DNA of 7,461 nucleotides from Actinomycetospora sp. (GTDB lineage: Bacteria; Actinomycetota; Actinomycetes; Mycobacteriales; Pseudonocardiaceae), in contig JAICLN010000212.1 in NCBI GenBank assembly GCA_025925615.1, forward strand, positions 1 through 7,461, read 5' to 3'. Under the pieces are notes generated by a model, which saw only the letters and a program-made list of their open reading frames with translations, had not been told where the DNA came from and did not search any database. The translations under genes were made by a program, and so were the position numbers. This document shows, piece by piece, positions 1 to 4,241 of this stretch (the first letter of the stretch is position 1; the number at the start of each line of letters is the position of its first letter).

Positions 1-77
1 CGACGTTCCCCACCCGCGTCCGCGACGGCCGCCTCGAGCTGCGGGTCGCGACCTGGCCCGGGGTGCCCGCGAGCTGA
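1..77 (+). CDS. 3' end of an unidentified gene (partial)
   Basis: The frame beginning at base 3 is open from the window edge to a TGA at 75-77 and reads TFPTRVRDGRLELRVATWPG plus VPAS. Only about 24 residues are visible. The alternation of charged and hydrophobic residues (RVRDGRLELRV) looks like a terminal beta-hairpin, as found at the end of Rieske/NirD-like domains among others, but this is far too short to name a family. It is convergent with the DUF1348 gene, whose stop codon lies 15 bp downstream. That it is coding is an inference from composition and from the clean ending just before the next gene. Confidence 0.5.
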   Translation, partial: TFPTRVRDGRLELRVATWPGVPAS

Positions 78-92
78 CCACGCCGATTCCCC

Positions 93-548
93 CTACTGCA
101 GCGGGATCTCGGTGGCGTCGCCCTCGCCGCGGGTCCCGAAGATGCGGCGGTCGGACTCGTGGATGCGCAGGTCGTTGATGCTCGCCTCGCGCCGGCGCAT
201 CAGCCCGTCCTCGGCGAACTCCCAGTTCTCGTTGCCGTAGCAGCGCCACCACTGTCCGTCGGTGTCCCGGCACTCGTACTGGAAACGCACGGCGATCCGG
301 TCGTCGGTGTAGGCCCACAACGACTTGCGCAGCGCGTAGTCCAGCTCCCGGTCCCACTTCCCGGTCAGGAAGGCGACGATCTCCGCGCGGCCCGTCACGA
401 ACGTGTCGCGGTTCCGCCACACCGAGTCCTCGGTGTAGGCGAGCGACACCTTCTCGGGGTCGCGGGTGTTCCAGGCGTTCTCGGCGGCCTGGACCTTCGT
501 CGCGGCCGACTCGGCGTCGAACGGCGGGTAGGGCGGGCGACCGGCCAT
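93..548 (-). CDS. DUF1348 / NTF2-like (SnoaL-fold) protein
   Basis: The 151-residue protein matches the DUF1348 branch of the nuclear transport factor 2-like superfamily: an N-terminal helix with AENAWNTRD (about 22-30), [11 protein letters not shown] (38-48), the stretch [17 protein letters not shown] (76-92), YGNENWEF (104-111) and the ending [20 protein letters not shown] (119-138). The family forms a small cone-shaped alpha+beta barrel with a central pocket; most members have no assigned reaction, so none is claimed. There is no signal peptide or membrane segment, so it is probably cytoplasmic. The open frame could begin four codons earlier at a TTG (558-560), but that TTG runs into the GGAGG that correctly serves the ATG at 546-548. 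The gene is divergent from the TetR gene and shares its two-operator control region, which suggests it is the regulator's main target. Confidence 0.85.
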   Translation of the reverse strand: MAGRPPYPPFDAESAATKVQAAENAWNTRDPEKVSLAYTEDSVWRNRDTFVTGRAEIVAFLTGKWDRELDYALRKSLWAYTDDRIAVRFQYECRDTDGQWWRCYGNENWEFAEDGLMRRREASINDLRIHESDRRIFGTRGEGDATEIPLQ

Positions 549-553
549 CGGGA

Positions 554-558
554 CCTCC
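554..558 (-). promoter_or_regulatory. Ribosome binding site fixing the DUF1348 start
   Basis: On the minus strand GGAGG stands 5 nt before the ATG at 548. The longer reading from a TTG would place this box inside the coding region, so the ATG is the better start. Confidence 0.75.
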
Positions 559-568
559 AACGTGGCAC

Positions 569-597
569 GTGGCAGAACGGGCGTTCTCAGCTAACCT
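569..597 (+). promoter_or_regulatory. Candidate promoter of the TetR gene
   Basis: A -35-like GTGGCA (569-574, four of six matches to TTGACA) and a -10-like TAACCT (592-597, fits TANNNT) are separated by 17 bp. The first 14-bp palindrome lies within the spacer and the second starts one base after the -10 box, so a protein bound to either would block polymerase. On the opposite strand TAGGTT (598-593) could serve as a -10 for the DUF1348 gene, so the divergent promoters would overlap. This was found by eye, without scoring. Confidence 0.45.
574..587. promoter_or_regulatory. Putative TetR operator O1
   Basis: AGAACGGGCGTTCT is a 14-bp inverted repeat of the form AGAACG-NN-CGTTCT with perfect 6-bp arms. 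It is the same motif as O2, and their centres are 24 bp apart. It sits in the spacer of the candidate TetR promoter. Length, symmetry and location between a TetR gene and a divergent gene fit a TetR-family operator; that this particular regulator binds it is inferred. Confidence 0.7.
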
Positions 598-611
598 AGA
601 ACGGCCGTTCT
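598..611. promoter_or_regulatory. Putative TetR operator O2
   Basis: AGAACGGCCGTTCT is a perfect 14-bp palindrome. It directly follows the candidate -10 box, so it would cover the transcription start of the TetR gene, and it overlaps the possible -10 of the DUF1348 gene on the other strand. It differs from O1 only at one central base. Confidence 0.75.
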
Positions 612-651
612 CGATAGGGAAGCGGCCGGTCTTCACCGAGGAGGCGGCGCC

Positions 652-1212
652 GTGGACCGCGAGGAGGCCCGGGAGCGACTGCTCGGCGCGGCCGAGACGC
701 TGTACTACAGCCGCGGGATCCACGCGGTCGGGATGGACGAGGTGCGTGACCGGGCGGGGGTGTCCCTGGCGCGGCTCTACCGGCTCTTCCCCTCGAAGGC
801 CCACCTCGTCGCGGCGTACCTGCGGGCGCGCGACGAACGGTGGCGGGCCCGGTTGTCCGCGTTCGTCGAGGACGGCACCCCGGAGCGGGCCGGCTCGTCC
901 GCCCGGCTCCTGGCGGTGTTCGACTGGCTCGCGGAGTGGTTCGCCGAGCCGGACTACCGCGGGTGCGCGTTCATCAACGCCTGGGGCGAGATCGGCGGCG
1001 CGGACGACCTCGTGGCGTCCGCGGTCCGCGAGCACAAGGAGCTCTTCCGCGCCTACCTGGTCGGGCTGGCCGCCGATCGCCCGGATCCGGTGGCGACCGC
1101 CGAGCAGATCCAGACGCTCGCCGAGGGCGCGATGGTGACCTCGGCGATCCTGGGCGGCCCGGCCGCGGCCCGGGCCCGCTCGGCCGCCGAGACGGTCCTC
1201 GCCGCCGCGTGA
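652..1212 (+). CDS. TetR/AcrR-family transcriptional regulator
   Basis: This 186-residue protein has the usual TetR length and layout. An N-terminal DNA-binding domain covers about residues 6-53, with the helix-turn-helix in GMDEVRDRAGVSLARLYRLF (27-46) followed by PSKAHLVAAYL. An alpha-helical ligand and dimerisation domain fills the rest and contains YRGCAFINAWGEI (102-114), a pattern typical of one large TetR subgroup. The GTG start at 652 has AGGAGG at 639-644, 7 nt upstream. The promoter region carries two near-identical 14-bp palindromes, so repression of itself and of the divergent DUF1348 gene is likely. The ligand cannot be told from sequence. The gene ends 17 bp before the convergent small acidic-protein gene, leaving no room for a classical terminator. 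Confidence 0.92.
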   Translation: MDREEARERLLGAAETLYYSRGIHAVGMDEVRDRAGVSLARLYRLFPSKAHLVAAYLRARDERWRARLSAFVEDGTPERAGSSARLLAVFDWLAEWFAEPDYRGCAFINAWGEIGGADDLVASAVREHKELFRAYLVGLAADRPDPVATAEQIQTLAEGAMVTSAILGGPAAARARSAAETVLAAA

Positions 1213-1229
1213 CCGGCGCTCCCGAACGT

Positions 1230-1526
1230 TCACTCGTCGTCGTCGTCGTCGGTCGCCTCGTCCGACCCGTCGTCGTCCCGGGCACCGCTCACCGTCGCCG
1301 CCCGCACCTGGTCGCCCCCCGCGTGCACCGCGTCGAGGAGGGCGTTGATCGCGTCGGTCATGGCGTCCGCGAGGCGGTCGCCCTCGACGTGCAGGACCGC
1401 GTCGAGGCCGTCCGTCCCGACGGTCCGCACACTCGGGCGGTACTGGGCCATGGCCGACCGCAGGAGCTCGGGGGAGGACTGCACCGGGCCGGAGGTCGTC
1501 GCGGACGCGTGGATGTCGTAGATCAT
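1230..1526 (-). CDS. Small acidic-tailed hypothetical protein, coupled to methyltransferase
   Basis: This is a 98-residue protein of unknown function. Residues 1-30 are mixed polar. Residues 31-75 (PSVRTVGTDGLDAVLHVEGDRLADAMTDAINALLDAVHAGG) look folded, with a predicted amphipathic helix. Residues 84-98 form a strongly acidic tail, RDDDGSDEATDDDDDE. No signal peptide or membrane segment is visible. The ATG at 1526 overlaps the upstream methyltransferase TGA as ATGA, and GGGAAGGG lies about 10 nt before it, so translational coupling is likely. The acidic tail is encoded by a run of six TCG triplets (1234-1251, plus strand). I recognise no family; an accessory or partner of the methyltransferase is possible but only suggested by the overlap. 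Confidence 0.75.
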   Translation of the reverse strand: MIYDIHASATTSGPVQSSPELLRSAMAQYRPSVRTVGTDGLDAVLHVEGDRLADAMTDAINALLDAVHAGGDQVRAATVSGARDDDGSDEATDDDDDE

Positions 1527-2176
1527 TCGGTCAGCCCTTCCCGGGTGAGGAGGCGGATCCGGGCGACGACGGCGGGCAGGTCCACCAGGTCGCCGACCGG
1601 CCGGCCGGTCGCGCTCGCCTGGTCGGGGTGGGTCACCCGCCCCCGGTAGGTCGACGGGCGCAGGTCCTCCACGGCCCAGTCCGGCGCCGCGAAGGCCGCG
1701 GGGACGGCGTCGTCGTCGATCTGCGGACCGAAGCCGGGGCCGCGGGTCGAGAGCGCGAGCACGATCACCTGCCCGCCCGGGACGACGACGCCGCGCAGCG
1801 CCGCGGCGTAGCGGGTGCGGTCGGCGGCGTCGAAGACGTGGAAGAGGGCGCTGTCGAGCACCGTGGCGAACCGCCCCAGGGACGCCGGGTCCATCGCGTC
1901 CGCGACGGTGAACTCGGCGGCCACCCCCGCGAGGCGGGCGCGCTCCCGGGCCCGCTCGACGGCGGCGGGCGCGGCGTCGGCGCCGAGCACCCGGTAGCCG
2001 AGGCGGCGCAGCAGGACGGTGTGCTCGCCGGTCCCGCAGCCGAGGTCGAGGACCGGGCCGGTGAGCGCGCCCGCTCGCTCCAGGTCGACGACGGCCGGTT
2101 GCGGTTCGCCGATCACCCACGGCGGCTCGCCGTGGCGGTAGGACTCCTCGAACGTGGTCGGCGTCGGGCTGCTCAC
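1523..2176 (-). CDS. Class I SAM-dependent methyltransferase
   Basis: This 217-residue protein has a Rossmann-fold methyltransferase core. Motif I is VLDLGCGTGEH (42-52), the SAM-ribose acidic residue is D67 in VLGADAAP, motif III is VADAMD (91-96), then FATVLDSALFHVF (103-115) and PGG (133-135). The N-terminal PPWVIGEPQPAVV (18-30) precedes motif I, as in small thiopurine-methyltransferase-like bacterial enzymes. The substrate is unknown. The longest frame begins at a GTG at 2188, but GGAGG (minus strand, 2182-2186) then lies inside it and is spaced 5 nt from the GTG at 2176, which I take as the start. The stop overlaps the start of the small acidic protein gene. The gene follows the VOC gene on the same strand after 130 bp, so it may have its own promoter. 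Confidence 0.88.
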   Translation of the reverse strand: MSSPTPTTFEESYRHGEPPWVIGEPQPAVVDLERAGALTGPVLDLGCGTGEHTVLLRRLGYRVLGADAAPAAVERARERARLAGVAAEFTVADAMDPASLGRFATVLDSALFHVFDAADRTRYAAALRGVVVPGGQVIVLALSTRGPGFGPQIDDDAVPAAFAAPDWAVEDLRPSTYRGRVTHPDQASATGRPVGDLVDLPAVVARIRLLTREGLTE

Positions 2177-2181
2177 GATGT

Positions 2182-2186
2182 CCTCC
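2182..2186 (-). promoter_or_regulatory. Ribosome binding site fixing the methyltransferase start
   Basis: GGAGG on the minus strand lies 5 nt before a GTG at 2174-2176. An upstream in-frame GTG at 2186-2188 overlaps the box itself, so it is unlikely to be the start. Confidence 0.7.
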
Positions 2187-2265
2187 ACGGTGCTCGGGCC
2201 GGTGTCCCCACCGAGGGTGCGACCTCCAGCGGGGTCGAGGTCAAGACCGTCCCGCTCGTCACGGT

Positions 2266-2304
2266 GCCCTCGAGGGCTGCAGCCAGGCCGCCGGCGCGCC
2301 GGCG
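2266..2304. repeat. Two adjacent palindromes between VOC and methyltransferase genes
   Basis: Two perfect palindromes lie in the 130-bp gap: GCCCTCGAGGGC (2266-2277) and CGCCGGCGCGCCGGCG (2289-2304). The second begins 3 bp beyond the VOC stop codon in transcription direction and could form a strong GC hairpin as a terminator, although no U tract follows. The first could be an operator for the methyltransferase gene. Palindromes of this length arise fairly easily in such GC-rich DNA, so the call is weak. Confidence 0.35.
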
Positions 2305-2306
2305 AC

Positions 2307-2687
2307 CTACGGGCCCGACGGGGCGCGGCTGAGGTCGACGACGCAGAACAGGTTGTCGTCGGGATCGGCGAGCACGACGAAGTCCGGCTCCGGCGGGTAG
2401 TGCTCCCAGTCCGGCTGCGTCGCCCCGAGCCCGAGCAGGCGGGCGACCTCGGCGTCCTGCTCGGCGGTCGTGTTGACGACCAGGTCGAGGTGCTGGCGCG
2501 GGTGGGGATCTGCGGGCGAGCCGCTGACCATCAGGGCGAGCGCCCGTTCCCCCGCGGAGGTGGTCAGCGTCTGCCAGGTCGGGCTCGCCCACTCCGCGCT
2601 CACGGTGAGCGCGAGCGCGGCGGACCAGAAGGCCGTGGCGCGGTCGAGGTCGGTCACGCCGATCACCGGGAAGCCGAGGCGCAGCAT
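2307..2687 (-). CDS. VOC-superfamily (glyoxalase/bleomycin-resistance-like) protein
   Basis: This 126-residue single-chain protein has the two beta-alpha-beta-beta-beta modules of the vicinal oxygen chelate fold: VIGVTDLDRATAFWSAALAL (8-27) opens the first and HLDLVVNTTAEQDAEVARLLGLGA (66-89) the second, ending with VVLADPDDNLFCVVDL (104-119). It resembles the Glyoxalase_6-like group. Of the usual metal ligands, H66 is present, but the first-strand His/Glu is absent (FPVIGV) and the usual Glu of DPxGNEF is Leu113, so a complete metal site is doubtful; binding without catalysis is possible. The ATG at 2687 has a modest AAGGG box 8 nt upstream. It is divergent from the Lsr2-tail gene with 131 bp between them, and is probably the first gene of the minus-strand set with the methyltransferase. 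Confidence 0.85.
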   Translation of the reverse strand: MLRLGFPVIGVTDLDRATAFWSAALALTVSAEWASPTWQTLTTSAGERALALMVSGSPADPHPRQHLDLVVNTTAEQDAEVARLLGLGATQPDWEHYPPEPDFVVLADPDDNLFCVVDLSRAPSGP

Positions 2688-2735
2688 GGGGACACCCTTG
2701 CGTGCCGGGCGGGTCGGCGCATCCGAGGGACCCGG

Positions 2736-2765
2736 CTGCCAAGGGTCCGCCGGCGGGCGTACGGT
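2736..2765 (+). promoter_or_regulatory. Candidate promoter of the Lsr2-tail gene
   Basis: CTGCCA (2736-2741, four of six matches to the -35 consensus) and TACGGT (2760-2765, fits TANNNT) are 18 bp apart. A 6-bp inverted repeat, GGACCC (2728-2733) and GGGTCC (2743-2748), flanks the -35 and could be an operator. This was found by eye and the score is modest. Confidence 0.3.
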
Positions 2766-2787
2766 CGCTCCTCCGCGAGAACGACGA

Positions 2788-2807
2788 CGATGACAACGGC
2801 GTCATCG
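2788..2807 (+). promoter_or_regulatory. Leader inverted repeat touching the Lsr2-tail RBS
   Basis: CGATGAC (2788-2794) and GTCATCG (2801-2807) are perfect 7-bp arms around a 6-nt loop. The right arm ends on the first G of the GGAGG ribosome binding site (2807-2811). As RNA it could lower access to the box; as DNA it could be an operator. Either role is an inference. Confidence 0.4.
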
Positions 2808-2818
2808 GAGGTGTGTCG

Positions 2819-3013
2819 ATGTCCGAGACGGAACGCGAACCCGCCACCGCGCAGCGCAGCGTGGACCCGGAGACGGTGCGGCGCGGCGATGTCCGCGGCA
2901 TGGTCGAGTCGGCCCGGCAGTGGGCCCGCCAGCAGGGGTTGGCCGTGCCGACCCGCGGCCCGCTGCCCCCGGAGGTCGTGGCCCAGTACCGGCGTCGCCA
3001 GACCCCGGAGTGA
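2819..3013 (+). CDS. Lsr2 DNA-binding-tail-only protein
   Basis: This 64-residue protein corresponds in its second half to the C-terminal DNA-binding domain of actinobacterial Lsr2, the xenogeneic silencer that binds AT-rich DNA. ESARQWARQQGLAVPTRGPLPPEVVAQY (30-57) aligns with the Lsr2 pattern of a helix with a Trp (W35), a short turn, an RGR loop and a second helix starting P-x-x-V. The N-terminal beta-rich dimerisation domain of full Lsr2 (about 110 residues in total) is missing and replaced by a short charged leader. The RGR motif, which enters the minor groove in Lsr2, is here R46-G47-P48. The ATG at 2819 has GGAGG at 2807-2811, 7 nt upstream; an upstream in-frame extension to 2702 lacks such a box and looks non-coding. 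A reduced-affinity or monomeric DNA binder is inferred. Confidence 0.8.
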   Translation: MSETEREPATAQRSVDPETVRRGDVRGMVESARQWARQQGLAVPTRGPLPPEVVAQYRRRQTPE

Positions 3014-3035
3014 GGGAGGTCGGAACTCGCGGCGG

Positions 3036-3063
3036 GTGATGCTCTCCCACTCCGGGACATCAC
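3036..3063 (+). terminator. Hairpin after the Lsr2-tail gene (possible terminator)
   Basis: GTGATG (3036-3041) pairs with CATCAC (3058-3063). Within, TCCC (3045-3048) pairs with GGGA (3054-3057) around a 5-nt loop, with a 3-nt bulge on one side. It starts 23 bp after the stop at 3013. There is no T run after it, so it would be a non-canonical terminator or a control site for the downstream transporter. The rest of 3014-3226 holds no gene I can support. Confidence 0.3.
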
Positions 3064-3214
3064 TCCTCGGCCGTCGTGGGCCGTCGGGTCGGCGCCGTCC
3101 GTTCACGCCATCGGTGGATGATCGGCGCAACCACCGACCCGGACCGGAAGCGGTCGAACGACGGATGGGTCCGTGGCCCGGCGATCGGGCATCCTCGGAC
3201 GTGTCCGGAACGGG

Positions 3215-3220
3215 AAGGAG
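3215..3220 (+). promoter_or_regulatory. Ribosome binding site fixing the transporter start
   Basis: AAGGAG lies 6 nt before a GTG at 3227. The open frame extends upstream to a GTG at 3173, which would add 18 mostly basic residues and has no comparable box, so 3227 is chosen. Confidence 0.75.
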
Positions 3221-3226
3221 CCCGGA

Positions 3227-4105
3227 GTGCTCCTGAGCGGCGTGCTGGTGGCCGTGGGCGCGGCGGCCGCCAACGCCTTCGGCTCGGTGCTGCAACGCTC
3301 GGCCTCCCGCCACCACGACCCGGCGGCCGGCCGACGTCGGGCGGTGCTGGACCTGCTGCGGCGCCCGGCGTGGACGGCGGGGATCGCCGGGCACGTCGTC
3401 GGGTTCGCTCTGCAGGCGGCGGCGCTGACCCTCGCGCCCATCTCGATGGTGCAGCCGATAGTGATCACCGAATTGCCCTTCACGCTCGTCCTCAGCGCCG
3501 TGGTGCTGCACACCCCGATGGGACGGCGGGCCTGGGCCGCGATCGCGGCCATGGCTCTCGGCCTGGGGCTGCTGCTGTTCTGCCTGGTGCCCAGCGGGGG
3601 CGACCCGGCCACGACGTCGGGTGTGGCCTGGCTCGTCGGCTCGGCGGCGGTGGTCGTCGTGCTGGCCGTGCTCACGATCCTCGGGCGGGGTGGTCGGGGA
3701 CGACGGCGCGCGCTCTGGTTCGGGCTCGGCGCCGGCGTGACCTACGGCTACAACGCCGCGCTCCTGGCGGGGCTCGCCCCCGCGTACTCCCACGGTCTGC
3801 TCGGGGTGCTCACCACCTGGCAGACCTACGGGGTGCTCGTCGGCGGCACCGTCTCGTTCGTCTTCCTCCAGCAGGCCCTGCAGTCCGGGGACCTGCTCTG
3901 GGCCCAGCCGGGCATCACCCTCGCGAACCCGCTCGTCGCGCTCATCTGGGGCTTCGCGGTGTTCGGGGAGCGGGTCCCCCTCGACGCCTGGGCCCTCGGC
4001 GGTCTCGCGGGCGCCGCCGGCATCGCCGCGGGCACCGTCGTGCTGAGCCGCATCGAGAGCGTGGCGGTCGAGATCGACGTCCGACCGCCCCCGGCACCGG
4101 CCTGA
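3227..4105 (+). CDS. DMT/EamA-type multi-pass membrane transporter
   Basis: This 292-residue protein has about nine hydrophobic segments: roughly 2-22, 49-69, 71-94, 102-121, 132-152, 163-183, 190-213, 225-246 and 255-274, ending in a short cytoplasmic Pro-rich tail. The two-half arrangement, with APISMVQPIVITELPFTLVL (70-89) in the first half and WAQPGITLANPLVALIWGFAVFGERV (225-250) in the second, is typical of drug/metabolite transporter (EamA-like) proteins. The group represented in actinobacteria with NIPA-like features also fits. A loop rich in Arg lies at 154-161. The substrate is unknown. It lies 27 bp before the 66-bp palindrome and upstream of the uronate dehydrogenase-like gene on the same strand; uronate transport is conceivable but nothing in the sequence shows it. 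Confidence 0.85.
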   Translation: MLLSGVLVAVGAAAANAFGSVLQRSASRHHDPAAGRRRAVLDLLRRPAWTAGIAGHVVGFALQAAALTLAPISMVQPIVITELPFTLVLSAVVLHTPMGRRAWAAIAAMALGLGLLLFCLVPSGGDPATTSGVAWLVGSAAVVVVLAVLTILGRGGRGRRRALWFGLGAGVTYGYNAALLAGLAPAYSHGLLGVLTTWQTYGVLVGGTVSFVFLQQALQSGDLLWAQPGITLANPLVALIWGFAVFGERVPLDAWALGGLAGAAGIAAGTVVLSRIESVAVEIDVRPPPAPA

Positions 4106-4132
4106 CGCACGTAGCCCTCGACCCCCAGGACG

Positions 4133-4198
4133 CTAGGCAGTTGATCATGGCGAGCGCGACGCCGCCGTTCGTCGCGCTCAGCAGGATCGTCTGCCTAG
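4133..4198. repeat. 66-bp imperfect palindrome before the uronate dehydrogenase gene
   Basis: Outer arms CTAGGCAG (4133-4140) and CTGCCTAG (4191-4198) are perfect 8-bp inverted repeats. Inner arms GAGCGCGACG (4152-4161) and CGTCGCGCTC (4170-4179) are perfect 10-bp repeats around an 8-nt loop (4162-4169). The two 11-nt segments between them pair at six positions in register, including GATC (4143-4146 with 4185-4188). The whole can fold into one long stem on either strand. The right outer arm overlaps a -10-like TAGTAT. It could be a terminator for the transporter gene, an operator pair for the dehydrogenase, a structured leader, or a small palindromic repeat element. No T run follows it. Confidence 0.75.
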
Positions 4199-4201
4199 TA
4201 T
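4196..4201 (+). promoter_or_regulatory. Candidate -10 box of the uronate dehydrogenase gene
   Basis: TAGTAT fits TANNNT and overlaps the last three bases of the palindrome's right outer arm. No good -35 is found 16-19 bp upstream, which would suit an activator-dependent or regulated promoter. Transcription would start near 4207, giving a leader of about 35 nt before the GTG at 4242. Confidence 0.4.
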
Positions 4202-4241
4202 GGCCCGCGCTCGCGGCCCCGGCGGGGCACCATGTCCTCCC

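Noticed and set aside
1230..2120. Long 296-residue minus-strand frame covering the acidic protein and much of the methyltransferase
   Set aside because: Its N-terminal two thirds are Arg/Pro/Gly-rich shadow of the methyltransferase in another frame. Only the part from the ATG at 1526 looks like a real protein.
2702..2818. N-terminal extension of the Lsr2-tail protein
   Set aside because: It would run through the candidate promoter and the GGAGG of the ATG at 2819, and its residues match nothing in the family.
3173..3226. N-terminal extension of the transporter from GTG 3173
   Set aside because: It adds a basic stretch with no ribosome binding site, while GTG 3227 has AAGGAG at ideal spacing.
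3014..3226. Promoter for the transporter gene
   Set aside because: No -35/-10 pair with acceptable spacing stood out by eye; TTCACG at 3102-3107 has no matching -10.
4090..4149. Possible short minus-strand peptide starting MINCLASWGS inside the palindrome
   Set aside because: It has no ribosome binding site and continues as Arg/Pro-rich antisense of the transporter gene. The palindrome is better explained as DNA or RNA structure.
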